The position numbers and the translations under genes were made by a program. The notes below the pieces were generated by a model. The model did not search any database. It was not told where the DNA came from and was given only the letters and a program-made list of their open reading frames with translations. From a virus, in the IMG/VR virus record IMGVR_UViG_3300025102_000075, positions 1 through 42,096 of that record: a stretch of 42,096 bases of DNA; one strand, written 5' to 3'. Positions 1 through 8,123 of the stretch are shown one piece after another. The first letter of the stretch is position 1; each line of letters opens with the position of its first letter.

Positions 1-2
1 AC

Positions 3-329
3 AATCCTGAAGTGCGAGAGCAATTAGAAAAAGCAGAAGAAGCAGAAAAATCTCACAAAAACGATGGCCCAATTAAAATGGCTACAGCTTCATACAGAAG
101 AACTCCAATGGACACTGAAACATATTATGGCGGCGAGATAGACGTGCCAGACATTACTTCAGTTGGTAAATTAGCTGGCTATGGAATAGATTCAGCTGTT
201 GGCGCAATTTTTGGTGGTAAAGGGGGCGCTGAAAAAATGCGAGCAAAATCAGACGAGATTAGAAATAAATTAGGCAGCAGTAATAAAACAGATTCATCTG
301 GAGAAGATTGTCCTCCAGGTTGTAAATAA
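3..329 (+). CDS. Hypothetical phage protein, 5' end off window
   Basis: The reading frame is open to the left edge (it reads NPEV before the GTG at 12), so this is probably the C-terminal part of a longer gene. The visible ~108 residues have a charged Glu/Lys helix at the start, a Gly/Ala-rich stretch (GYGIDSAVGAIFGGKGGAEK) and a Cys-containing end, CPPGCK. No family is recognised. It is followed 11 bases later by the next small gene, so it belongs to the rightward late block. A true start at GTG 12 cannot be excluded, but the open frame upstream argues against it. Confidence 0.6.
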   Translation, partial: NPEVREQLEKAEEAEKSHKNDGPIKMATASYRRTPMDTETYYGGEIDVPDITSVGKLAGYGIDSAVGAIFGGKGGAEKMRAKSDEIRNKLGSSNKTDSSGEDCPPGCK

Positions 330-340
330 ATAAAATAAAA

Positions 341-850
341 ATGGGATATCAAAAAGGACATTACGGAAAATACACAGGTAACGCGAGATGCTGCATGGAT
401 CACGCTGATACAAGAGTTACCAAAGAAAATTATAAAGCATCTGAAAGAGATGACGCTGCACATATTGATTATTTAAAGCGTGATGTTCTTTACGATGATC
501 ACCACGGGCATAGCGACGAAAAAATGACTGCTGACGAGAAACATATTTCAAAATTAGCTGGCGATATGAAATATGACAAAAAACATCACGGTTCTCCTGC
601 ACATATAGACCTTCCTAAAGGCGCAGCAAAAAATATTGTTAGTGCAGTTAGTAATGTAAATCCAATGAGAGAAACCGCTAAGCTTGCTTCTGAGGTTGGT
701 GAGTTGAGAGATAAAGATGACGATGCTTTTTCTCAAGGAATTGCAGATAAAAAAAGAAAAAAAGCAAAAGCAATTTACGGCGCTTTAACTAAAGAAGGTA
801 AAGATATAGCTAATGAATATTTAACAGGAAAAAGAAAAATAACAAATTAA
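341..850 (+). CDS. His-rich hypothetical protein with internal duplication
   Basis: 169 residues starting at an ATG after an A/T-only leader (ATAAATAAAATAAAA). Two ~22-residue units align with each other: residues 37-58 (AHIDYLKRDVLYDDHHGHS) and 64-85 (KHISKLAGDMKYDKKHHGS), with shared pattern HIxxLxxDxxYDxxHHxxS. A CC pair lies at 17-18 and a further H/D-rich SPAHID follows. The C-terminal half is lysine-rich and helical. The spacing of His and Asp suggests a metal- or nucleic-acid-binding structural protein, but that is inference. Its position among virion-type small genes suggests a minor virion component. Confidence 0.65.
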   Translation: MGYQKGHYGKYTGNARCCMDHADTRVTKENYKASERDDAAHIDYLKRDVLYDDHHGHSDEKMTADEKHISKLAGDMKYDKKHHGSPAHIDLPKGAAKNIVSAVSNVNPMRETAKLASEVGELRDKDDDAFSQGIADKKRKKAKAIYGALTKEGKDIANEYLTGKRKITN

Positions 851-854
851 AACT

Positions 855-1241
855 ATGGGACACTGCAGTAAAGGACCTCACATGGAGTCTAACAAACAAG
901 AAAAATATAACTTAATGCATGATAATCCAGTAGCTAAACACGCTAGCGGAGGATCATGGATGTCAAAGCATTCAAAGTCTGCTTTTCAAATGGGACACAG
1001 TCCAGCTGAAATGGGGCACGACTCACCAGCTAAAAACACTGAAACACCAGCTGAGCGTAAAGCTAGATTAAGAAAAGAAAATGCAGCAAAATTAGTCAAA
1101 GGTAAAGCTAACTTAGCTAGATTAAAAGCTGAAGCAGAAGCTAATAAAGACAAGAAACAACCAGTAGAAAAACTAAGTGGACTTGGAAAATTAGGTAGAG
1201 CTATTAAAAATCAATTTGGAGATAACGATCCTAGAAATTAA
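855..1241 (+). CDS. Basic His/Met-containing hypothetical protein
   Basis: 128 residues, start ATG at 855 four bases after the previous stop. The N-terminus reads MGHCSKGPHM, and residues ~40-55 contain a short near-repeat MGHSPAEMGHDSPAK. The second half is a predicted Lys/Ala/Glu helix (RKENAAKLVKGKANLARLKA). The N-terminal MGxxxKG and the HxSPA motif resemble the upstream 341-850 protein, so the two may be functional partners. No known family is recognised. The gene is followed by the longest left-hand gap (1242-1312), which carries a hexamer repeat. Confidence 0.6.
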   Translation: MGHCSKGPHMESNKQEKYNLMHDNPVAKHASGGSWMSKHSKSAFQMGHSPAEMGHDSPAKNTETPAERKARLRKENAAKLVKGKANLARLKAEAEANKDKKQPVEKLSGLGKLGRAIKNQFGDNDPRN

Positions 1242-1274
1242 AATAAACAGATTAGGACTGTACAAACCTAGCCA

Positions 1275-1310
1275 AACACTAACACTAACACTAACACTAA
1301 CACTAACACA
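1275..1310 (+). repeat. Hexamer tandem repeat (AACACT)5 + AACACA
   Basis: Five perfect AACACT units and one AACACA unit fill 36 bases and end two bases before the ATG at 1313. The upstream spacer (1242-1274) shows no clear promoter. Unlike the other leaders in the window, this one contains many C residues. It could be a slippage-prone translation leader tuning expression of the downstream gene, a protein or RNA binding site, or simply a microsatellite. Confidence 0.9.
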
Positions 1311-1312
1311 AA

Positions 1313-1717
1313 ATGGCACAATTTTTAAAAGTACCAGCAGGTCCCGTTGCAAATGACGGAATCGAAACATTAATTAACATTGCAGAAATAGGTGGAGTTA
1401 CTAGCATTGCAAATGCAGGAGGCGTTACTACTCTTACAATTCAAATGCGTAATCCAAAAACTGCAGGAACTTATGTTATAAAAGTACCTGGAGTAACAGG
1501 AGGAACAACTGGATATACAGCTGCTTTAAGAGTAAAAGATTTAGCTGATGAATATAATAAAGCTTTAACAGCTAATCCAGGTGGAGTAGTATCTACATTA
1601 GGAAATGTACCAGCTCTTAAGCAAGCTCCAGCTGCTCAATCAGGAGAGCAAGGAAAAATCCTTATTACTCAGCCTGCAACTTTCGCGCAGTACACAACTT
1701 GTATTTACACTCCGTAA
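1313..1717 (+). CDS. Putative virion structural protein
   Basis: 134 residues, Gly/Ala/Thr/Val-rich with almost no charged clusters and strong beta-strand character (IGGVTSIANAGGVTTLTIQM; GTYVIKVPGVTGG). This composition is typical of capsid decoration or tail-associated beta proteins. The start is the ATG directly after the hexamer repeat. Its first residues, MAQFLKVPAG, contain no signal peptide. A high expression level is suggested by its separate leader and compact beta-rich sequence, but neither is proven. It could alternatively be a head-decoration protein or a tail-tip component. Confidence 0.6.
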   Translation: MAQFLKVPAGPVANDGIETLINIAEIGGVTSIANAGGVTTLTIQMRNPKTAGTYVIKVPGVTGGTTGYTAALRVKDLADEYNKALTANPGGVVSTLGNVPALKQAPAAQSGEQGKILITQPATFAQYTTCIYTP

Positions 1718-1720
1718 ATT

Positions 1721-1876
1721 ATGAAATCAACAGGTTTAGGAGACAGCGTAGAGAAGTTTACTAAAGCTACTGGTATCAAAAAAATGGTAGACACAGTTAG
1801 CAAGGGACTAAACATCCCTTGCGGCTGCGAAGCCAGAAAAGGAGCATTAAATAAAATGTTTCCTTATAAACAATAA
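1721..1876 (+). CDS. Small CGC-motif phage protein, 51 aa
   Basis: ATG at 1721, three bases after the previous stop. The product is 51 residues: an amphipathic N-terminal half (GDSVEKFTKATGIKKMVDTV) followed by IPCGCEARKGALNKMFPYKQ. The CGCxxRK...LNxxFPY ending is one I recognise as recurring in small uncharacterised proteins of marine phages. The paired Cys with following Arg/Lys looks like a metal-binding or disulfide turn. Function is unknown. Codon use is like that of neighbouring genes, and the frame is tightly fitted between neighbours, supporting a real gene. Confidence 0.7.
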   Translation: MKSTGLGDSVEKFTKATGIKKMVDTVSKGLNIPCGCEARKGALNKMFPYKQ

Positions 1877-1878
1877 CT

Positions 1879-2187
1879 ATGGCTTTTAAACTAACAAACC
1901 CTCCTTATAAAATAAATAACACTCCAATATATCATGTAGATATGGAAGACGATGTTATGGGTAAAGCCAATAATAATTTAACAATTATTATAAACAAAGA
2001 TATAGATCCTTCAAGAACTCAAGACGTTATAGATCACGAAATGGTTCATATAGATCAAATGAAGCGTGGTGATTTAGATTATGACGATAAAAACGTTTAC
2101 TGGAAAGGTAAAACATATCCAAGATCTAAAATGAACGAAGGAGCTAAAAAATTACCTTGGGAAGCCGAGGCTTATAAAAATGCCTAA
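1879..2187 (+). CDS. Mini zincin-like protein (HExxH)
   Basis: 102 residues with H53-E54-x-x-H57 in the context VIDHEMVHIDQMKRGDL, the canonical zinc-binding and catalytic signature of zincin metallopeptidases. A candidate third ligand is E95 or E97 in LPWEAEAY near the C-terminus. This is much shorter than ordinary metallopeptidases, like known minimal zincins of phages. No signal peptide is seen, so it would act in the cytoplasm or in the virion. It sits directly before a holin gene (overlapping it by 8 bases), so prohead maturation, scaffold removal or a lysis-linked role are all possible. Peptidase activity is inferred from the motif only. Confidence 0.7.
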   Translation: MAFKLTNPPYKINNTPIYHVDMEDDVMGKANNNLTIIINKDIDPSRTQDVIDHEMVHIDQMKRGDLDYDDKNVYWKGKTYPRSKMNEGAKKLPWEAEAYKNA

Positions 2188-2632
2188 AAAAAAATTTAAA
2201 GATACTAAAGTCGGTCAGTTTCTGCTTGGTAAATCTGGAGTACTAGATTCATTAGCAGACGTGTTACCAGATAAAGGATTATTAGGTGTTGTAAAGAACT
2301 TAATCGATAGAGATGAAACTTTACCACCGCCTGATAAAGAAATGGCTTTAAAACTATTACAACAAGATATAGTTGAAGCACAAGAAGTATCAAAGCGCTG
2401 GGAAAGCGACATGACATCAGACTCGTGGCTTAGTAAAAACACTAGACCAATGAGTTTGATATTTTTAACTATAATGACTATAGCTTTTATATGGGTTGAT
2501 AGTCATGGTTATATAGATTTCACTGTAGAACAAGAGTGGATAAATCTATTGAAAACATTAACAACAACTGTGTATGTAGCATATTTTGGTTCACGAGGCG
2601 CAGAAAAGTTTAAATCAATAAGTAATAAATAA
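2180..2632 (+). CDS. Holin-like membrane protein (GTA_holin_3TM type)
   Basis: 150 residues. The soluble N-terminal part (residues 1-80) is followed by WLSKNTRP, then hydrophobic segments at about 91-107 (MSLIFLTIMTIAFIWV) and 121-138 (INLLKTLTTTVYVAYFG), ending in GSRGAEKF and a basic tail. The layout W-x-S-x-x-x-RP, TM, TM, G-x-E matches the family described as holins of gene-transfer agents. It would make the inner-membrane lesion that releases endolysin. The gene overlaps the upstream zincin-like gene by 8 bases, which suggests coupled translation. It is distant from the M15 endolysin at 38407, and a second holin candidate lies beside that gene. Confidence 0.7.
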   Translation: MPKKKFKDTKVGQFLLGKSGVLDSLADVLPDKGLLGVVKNLIDRDETLPPPDKEMALKLLQQDIVEAQEVSKRWESDMTSDSWLSKNTRPMSLIFLTIMTIAFIWVDSHGYIDFTVEQEWINLLKTLTTTVYVAYFGSRGAEKFKSISNK

Positions 2633-2637
2633 AACAA

Positions 2638-3171
2638 ATGGCAAGTAATCAACCAACACAAGCTTTAAATGTAGTACCAAGTGATACTATTAATATTCCA
2701 GAGCCAGATGCTTATATAACAGGAACAAAAAATAGTACAGGTACAACTATAACAGATCCTAGTGCAAAATTTCTAGGTGTTTCTAATCCAGGTAATACTG
2801 GTTATTCTAACAGAGTATCTATAGGAGACATTGTGTATGTAAATGACACTGCGACACCAGGCTCAGCGGTAACAATAGTAAGAGTAGTATCTGTAACAGA
2901 TGACAATAATTTAGTAGTTTCCTCAGCAGTACCTAATGGAGTTAAAACTTATGAAATATATAGATCTAACGGTGATTTTAAAAATGTAAGCGAAGGATTT
3001 AGTTTATTTGTAGGTGGCGGAGGAACTGGTGCTAATCTAGCAGTAGTACCTGCTTGTAGTGATCAAGTTGTTCTATTAGAAAACATACCTGATTCTTCAT
3101 TTATACCTTTACAGGTAAAAAGAGTAAATTCAACTGGCACTACGGCAACAAAAATAATAGCATTAAGATAA
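2638..3171 (+). CDS. Putative virion/tail structural protein
   Basis: 177 residues, beta-rich. It opens with NVVPSDTINIPEPDAYITGT, carries a middle GDIVYVND element, and ends with LPLQV-like PLQVKRVNSTGTTATKIIALR. This architecture is familiar from small structural proteins of marine phages, where the last strands end in GTTATxIIAL. No enzymatic motif is visible. It lies after the holin and before a 54-residue protein and the long fibre, so a fibre- or baseplate-associated role is likely. The start ATG follows AAATAAATAAAACAA, without Shine-Dalgarno. Confidence 0.65.
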   Translation: MASNQPTQALNVVPSDTINIPEPDAYITGTKNSTGTTITDPSAKFLGVSNPGNTGYSNRVSIGDIVYVNDTATPGSAVTIVRVVSVTDDNNLVVSSAVPNGVKTYEIYRSNGDFKNVSEGFSLFVGGGGTGANLAVVPACSDQVVLLENIPDSSFIPLQVKRVNSTGTTATKIIALR

Positions 3172-3172
3172 T

Positions 3173-3337
3173 ATGCCAACTATACTAGGTAACGCAAACG
3201 CTATACTAGCAGTTCCTTTAACTATAGCAGGTGGTGGAGGCCCTTCGCCTGAAACGTTTTTTATACTTGCAGAAAACGGAGACAAGTGTATAACAGAAGT
3301 TGGTACTAATTTCATGGTACAAGAAATAGCACCTTAA
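3173..3337 (+). CDS. Small hypothetical protein, 54 aa
   Basis: ATG at 3173, one base after the previous stop; stop TAA at 3335-3337. The sequence has a hydrophobic N-terminus (PTILGNANAILAVPLTIAGG), a Gly stretch, and a strand-rich end, FFILAENGDKCITEVGTNFM. The latter resembles the ILxEDGxxLxTE strands often found in phage fibre and tail proteins. It may form part of a fibre-proximal complex. It is too short for a confident assignment, but its fit in the gap and typical codon use support translation. Confidence 0.6.
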   Translation: MPTILGNANAILAVPLTIAGGGGPSPETFFILAENGDKCITEVGTNFMVQEIAP

Positions 3338-3354
3338 ATAAATAAAAATATAAA

Positions 3355-6300
3355 ATGGCAAATATAAAATTTTCAGCTTTTAACACAGAGACAAACTCAG
3401 CTAATGTAGATTTTCTTGTAGGTTATCAAGGCACAACAATGAAAAAAATAGCACCTGGGAATTTAGGTGGCTATCCTTTCTCAATTGAAACAGATTCTTT
3501 ATATTCTGGTTTTGTACCTTCAAGTTTATCTGGTAATCCACAGGGAAACACAGTATTAGGTATTGATGCTGGCAATGCTTTAACAAGTGGCGCAAACAAT
3601 ACTTTATTAGGAAATGATGCTGGTAAAGCTTTAACAACTACTGCATCAAATGTCATAATTGGTAAAAACGCTGGTCTTGCTAAAACATCTGGAAGTAATG
3701 CAACTATAATTGGAACATCAGCTGGTAGAGATACTGCAAGTGGTAGTTACGTTGTTTTGCTAGGTTCAGAGGCTGGAATATCAAATACCGGTGATAATGC
3801 AATTGCGATTGGTTTTGAAGCTGGCAGAGTAAATACTGCTACAAATACTATTTCAATAGGATACCACGCTGGCTACTCTCACACATCTGGAACTAATAAT
3901 ACAAATATAGGTTTCGAAGCAGGTAAAAACAACACTACAGCTGGAGACAGAACAATGATTGGTAATGAAGCTGGGGCGTTTCAAACAGGTTCACAAAATA
4001 CTGGAATTGGTAGATATGCTTTAAGACAGGGTACCGGAATACAGAATACTGCTGTTGGAATGAGCGCTATGGTTGGTGCTATTAATGGTAACTTTAATAC
4101 AGTTGTAGGTTATAATGCTATGCCAACAAATGGCACTAAAAATTATAATGTTGTTATTGGTAGAGACTCTGCAAGACTTATGACTACGGGTAGTAATAAT
4201 ACTATTTTAGGTTCTCAAGCTGGAGATGCTTTAACTACTGGTTCAAATAATATACTTATTGGATGGGATGCTGCTGCAAGCGCTGTAGGTGTTTCAAACG
4301 AAATAACTTTAGGTGATGCTAATATTACTGCACTAAGAATACCAGGATTACAATCAGGCGCATCAAACGGAGATGTCCTTACTTTTTCGTCAGGTACAGG
4401 CTTAATTACCTTACAAGCCGCTGGCGGTGGTGGTGCTACCAGTTTAAATGGTTTAACTGATTGTTTAGTAGATACTGATAGTCTATATGTAGGAGAAGTG
4501 CCTGCTGGATTATCCGGAAACCCACAAGGTAATACAGTATTAGGTATTGACGCTGGAAACGCTTTAACAAGTGGTACTAATAATACCTTTATGGGTAATG
4601 ATGCTGGATTACAAGCAACATCCGCAGGTGAAAATGTAGCGATTGGATTTGAGGCTGGAAGAGGCATAGACACAGACAGTAATGGTATATTTATTGGATA
4701 TCAAACAGGAAAAGCTTCTGGAAATCATACAAACACCATTGCAATTGGTAGCAGGGTTTTTTCATCTAGTGTAGGCGCTAGTTCAACTATAGTAGGTACT
4801 TATGCTGCTCAAAATGGAAATGCTCAACAAGCTTGTTATTTTGGAATGTACGCAGGTTGGAATAACTCTTCAGATAAAAGTATAGCAATAGGCTATCAAG
4901 CTATGTGGCAAGGTGGTTCTTTAAGTGATGGTTCTGTGGGAATAGGTTATGCTACGGCAAGACCAAATACTACAGCTGGTCATATGTCTATAGGTTTTGA
5001 AGCCGGTTACTCTCAAACTTCTGGTTTAAGTAACACAAACGTAGGTTATCAAGCTGGATATTCTAACACAACTGGTGGTTTTCAAGTTTGTATTGGTTAC
5101 GAAGCAGGTAAAAACATAACTGGTGGAGTAAATACTTTTGTAGGAGCAGGTGCTGGTTCTGGCGGTACTGGTGCAGGCTACAACAATGCTTCATTAGGGC
5201 AAAATACTTTATTTAATCTTTCAACTGGTTATGCTAACACCGCGATTGGAAGGTTAGCTGGTAATACAACAACAACTGGACATAATAACACTATGATAGG
5301 TTTTGATGCTGAAGCTTCAAGTGCGACTGTGTCAAATGAGATAACTTTAGGAAACGCAGCTGTTACAGCCTTAAGAATACCTGGTTTACAATCAGGGGCT
5401 TCTGATGGTGATGTACTTACTTTTTCCTCTGGAACTGGTAAAATAACATTAGCTGCTGCTGGTGGTGGCGGTGCTTCATCTTTAAATAGTTTGAGTGATG
5501 TTAGCATTGATTTAGGAAATGATAGCGCATACTTTATAAATATACCATCAGGATTATCTGGAGCAACTGGTAATTTAGTTATTGGTGAAAGCGCTGGAAA
5601 CGCTTTAACTTCAGGTGACTACAATGTTGCAATAGGTTTTGAAGCTTTAAAATCAGAAACAAATGGAGAAGGTTGCGTAGCAATAGGATATCGCGCTTTA
5701 CAGTCAGCAAATGGTGGTACTTTTACGAGAACCGTTGCGATAGGTAAAGACGCTGGTATGTTAATCACTAATCAAAATAACAATGTTTTTGTTGGAGAAG
5801 GAGCAATGAGCGGTGGAGTCGGTCAAAGCAACGTTATTGTTGGTACCCAAGCATCTAGATCACAAGGAAGAAATAGTTCTGTTGTTGTTGGCTACCAAGC
5901 GGGTCTTGCTGGCGCATCTATAGCCTCTAGTGAAGTACTTATAGGTTATCGAGCAGGTAGAAGTAATACAGGTACTGGTCATATATCAATAGGCTATACG
6001 GCTGGTTACTCAAATACTTCTGCAACAGGTGTCACAAACATAGGTTATGAAACTGGATATAGCAACACAACCAACTCTAACAGAACTGTTATAGGTTATC
6101 AAGCTGGAAAGTTTAATACAGGGTCTGCAAACGTATTTTTAGGTTCAAGTGCAGGAGTAGGCGTATCAGGATCTTCTAGCGGTGGTACCAACGTTGGTAT
6201 AGGTCACCAATCACTTCAAAGTCATACTACAGGATCGAATAATGTAGCTATTGGCTTCAATTCGTCAAGCCAATTGACATCAGGTAGCTTTAATACAGCT

Positions 6301-7800
6301 ATAGGTGATCAAGCTCATTATAGCGCAACAATAGGTAGCAATAATATAAGCATTGGGTATAATGCTCAACCATCATCTTTAAATGCTTCAAATCAAATAA
6401 CTTTAGGTAATTCAAATATAAACCTTTTAAGAATACCGGGTCTTGGTTCTACAGACGGACACGTACTTACTTATAGTTCATCATCAGGCGGTATAGTGCT
6501 AGCTGCTGCGGGCGGTGGTGGTGGTGGTTTAACACCATACGCAATACCATCTGGTAAAAATGCTATTTACGCAGGTTTTGTACCAACCTCAGTAACAGGA
6601 GCACAGAACGTTGTTTTAAGTGGAGGAGACACAGGAACTAACTTAACAACAGGTCAAGACAATATTTTAATTGGATATAGAGCTGGAGTTGCTATTACAA
6701 CAAGTCAAAGCAACGTGTGTATAGGTAGTAGAGCAGGACAAGCTTTAACAACAGTAGGTTCTGGTTTTTCAAATACTATAATTGGTACAGAAGCTGGAGG
6801 TAACACTTCATCAGGGGCTACGGCTATTGGTTGGTTAGCTGGAAATAGATCAAATACTGTAAGTGTTGGAGACCAAGCTGGTAGATCTGCTGCTGGATCT
6901 GCAAATTTATCTGTTCATATAGGAAGTAATGCTGGATATTCAAATCAAGGAAGTACCGCTGTAATTATTGGAGCATCAGCGGCTAGAACTAATACAGCTA
7001 CTGGCCATGTATCTATAGGTTATCAAGCTGGTTACTCTCAAACTTCTGCACCAGATAACACATATATAGGTTATGAAGCTGGTTATAGTGGTACAACTGC
7101 AACTTATAGAACAATGATAGGTTACCAAGCTGGAAAAGGAAATACTGGTACTCAAAACGTGTTTGTAGGTCAGAGATCTGGAACTGGTACTGGCACTGGC
7201 GCTAATAATGTCGCTGTTGGTTCAAATACTTTAAGAGGTAATAATGCTGGTTCAAATAATGCGGTTTTAGGTCATCAAGCTTTAATATATACTACTGGAG
7301 GTAATAATACAGCAGTAGGTTATCAAGCTGGAGACTCAATTTCTACTGGTACTAATAACACTGTGATTGGATATGATGCTGATGCAAGTTCTGCAACTGC
7401 TACAAATGAAATAACTTTAGGTAATTCAAGCGTTACTGCTTTAAGGTGTGCCGTTACTTCTATAACGTCTTTATCAGACGAAAGAGATAAATCAGAAATA
7501 GAAGATTTAAGTTATGGTCTAGCATTTATTGACGCTTTACAACCAAGACAATTTGTTTGGGATAATAGAGCAGAAACAGATAGCGAAGGAGAAGAATTTT
7601 ATTCAGCTAACAAAGGAAAAAAAGACTTTGGATTTATAGCGCAAGAAGTTAAAGAATTAGACAACGATACTTTAAGATTAGTGTATGATGAAAACCCAGA
7701 GAAACTAGAATTAAGCTATGGAAAACTAGTGCCGATATTAGTAAAAGCAATACAAGAATTAAAAGAAGAAGTAGAAATTTTAAAATCACAAAATAATTAA
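3355..7800 (+). CDS. Repetitive tail fibre/spike with S74 intramolecular chaperone
   Basis: 1481 residues. The short N-terminal part (residues 1-45) would attach to the tail. Most of the protein is a stack of IGxxAGxxxTxGxxNT repeats, very like trimeric YadA-type head repeats, arranged in four large modules. The C-terminus (about 1372-1481) is a Peptidase_S74 chaperone: LSDERDK gives Ser1374 and Lys1379 at the spacing of the known catalytic Ser/Lys dyad, followed by FGFIAQEV and SYGKLVPILVKAIQELKEEV. Known S74 domains help the trimer fold and then cleave themselves off, so about 108 residues would be lost. The mature protein probably binds the host surface. The start follows an A/T leader. 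Confidence 0.88.
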   Translation: MANIKFSAFNTETNSANVDFLVGYQGTTMKKIAPGNLGGYPFSIETDSLYSGFVPSSLSGNPQGNTVLGIDAGNALTSGANNTLLGNDAGKALTTTASNVIIGKNAGLAKTSGSNATIIGTSAGRDTASGSYVVLLGSEAGISNTGDNAIAIGFEAGRVNTATNTISIGYHAGYSHTSGTNNTNIGFEAGKNNTTAGDRTMIGNEAGAFQTGSQNTGIGRYALRQGTGIQNTAVGMSAMVGAINGNFNTVVGYNAMPTNGTKNYNVVIGRDSARLMTTGSNNTILGSQAGDALTTGSNNILIGWDAAASAVGVSNEITLGDANITALRIPGLQSGASNGDVLTFSSGTGLITLQAAGGGGATSLNGLTDCLVDTDSLYVGEVPAGLSGNPQGNTVLGIDAGNALTSGTNNTFMGNDAGLQATSAGENVAIGFEAGRGIDTDSNGIFIGYQTGKASGNHTNTIAIGSRVFSSSVGASSTIVGTYAAQNGNAQQACYFGMYAGWNNSSDKSIAIGYQAMWQGGSLSDGSVGIGYATARPNTTAGHMSIGFEAGYSQTSGLSNTNVGYQAGYSNTTGGFQVCIGYEAGKNITGGVNTFVGAGAGSGGTGAGYNNASLGQNTLFNLSTGYANTAIGRLAGNTTTTGHNNTMIGFDAEASSATVSNEITLGNAAVTALRIPGLQSGASDGDVLTFSSGTGKITLAAAGGGGASSLNSLSDVSIDLGNDSAYFINIPSGLSGATGNLVIGESAGNALTSGDYNVAIGFEALKSETNGEGCVAIGYRALQSANGGTFTRTVAIGKDAGMLITNQNNNVFVGEGAMSGGVGQSNVIVGTQASRSQGRNSSVVVGYQAGLAGASIASSEVLIGYRAGRSNTGTGHISIGYTAGYSNTSATGVTNIGYETGYSNTTNSNRTVIGYQAGKFNTGSANVFLGSSAGVGVSGSSSGGTNVGIGHQSLQSHTTGSNNVAIGFNSSSQLTSGSFNTAIGDQAHYSATIGSNNISIGYNAQPSSLNASNQITLGNSNINLLRIPGLGSTDGHVLTYSSSSGGIVLAAAGGGGGGLTPYAIPSGKNAIYAGFVPTSVTGAQNVVLSGGDTGTNLTTGQDNILIGYRAGVAITTSQSNVCIGSRAGQALTTVGSGFSNTIIGTEAGGNTSSGATAIGWLAGNRSNTVSVGDQAGRSAAGSANLSVHIGSNAGYSNQGSTAVIIGASAARTNTATGHVSIGYQAGYSQTSAPDNTYIGYEAGYSGTTATYRTMIGYQAGKGNTGTQNVFVGQRSGTGTGTGANNVAVGSNTLRGNNAGSNNAVLGHQALIYTTGGNNTAVGYQAGDSISTGTNNTVIGYDADASSATATNEITLGNSSVTALRCAVTSITSLSDERDKSEIEDLSYGLAFIDALQPRQFVWDNRAETDSEGEEFYSANKGKKDFGFIAQEVKELDNDTLRLVYDENPEKLELSYGKLVPILVKAIQELKEEVEILKSQNN
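3480..7470 (+). repeat. Four ~1.04-kb fibre modules
   Basis: Inside the fibre gene the linker that begins ITLG occurs at nucleotides 4303, 5341, 6397 and 7411 (residues 317, 663, 1015, 1353), giving module lengths of 1038, 1056 and 1014 bases. Linkers 1 and 2 share ALRIPGLQSGAS and GDVLTFSSGTG, then AAGGGG. The start of modules 1 and 2 shares LSGNPQGNTVLGIDAGNA. Modules 3 and 4 are more diverged. This looks like tandem duplication of whole fibre segments. Confidence 0.88.
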
Positions 7801-7804
7801 AAAA

Positions 7805-8062
7805 ATGTACAAAAACGTAATTACATCAGAAAACACACCAGACAGCCACAAAGAAGTTATTGTAAGTCAAGTAGATGGTCAATTAGCAGAAGCTGCAGAT
7901 TCTAAAACCACAGAAGAAAAGCTGCAATGTCTAAAAGATCACTTTCTTTGGTTATTAGCAAACGACTTTTACAAAGATGAATGTAGCGCTGAGCAAGTAA
8001 GTGGTATGGAATCGTATCTACCTGCTGATTATGCAGATGGATATGAAGATCTACCTGAATAG
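7805..8062 (+). CDS. Hypothetical acidic protein after the fibre gene
   Basis: 85 residues, acidic, with a Leu/Trp-containing helix in the middle (EEKLQCLKDHFLWLLANDF). It begins four bases after the fibre stop. Its position suggests a fibre assembly or attachment partner, but no family is recognised and that role is inferred from position only. The gap after it (8063-8123) holds only an 11-codon ATG frame and A/T-rich sequence. Confidence 0.6.
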   Translation: MYKNVITSENTPDSHKEVIVSQVDGQLAEAADSKTTEEKLQCLKDHFLWLLANDFYKDECSAEQVSGMESYLPADYADGYEDLPE

Positions 8063-8123
8063 TAGATTTACTAAAACATGAGTAACTATATAAATATAAA
8101 ACAATTAACTTAAATTAAATCAA

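Noticed and set aside
1275-1310. CRISPR-like repeat
   Set aside because: The unit is only six bases with no spacers, so it is a tandem microsatellite.
4215-5507. Long minus-strand open frames opposite the fibre gene
   Set aside because: They arise from the repeated Gly/Ala/Thr codons of the fibre; the predicted Pro/Val/Ala-rich products have no gene-like features.
8080-8115. Eleven-codon ATG frame between genes
   Set aside because: Too short and with no supporting features; treated as intergenic sequence.
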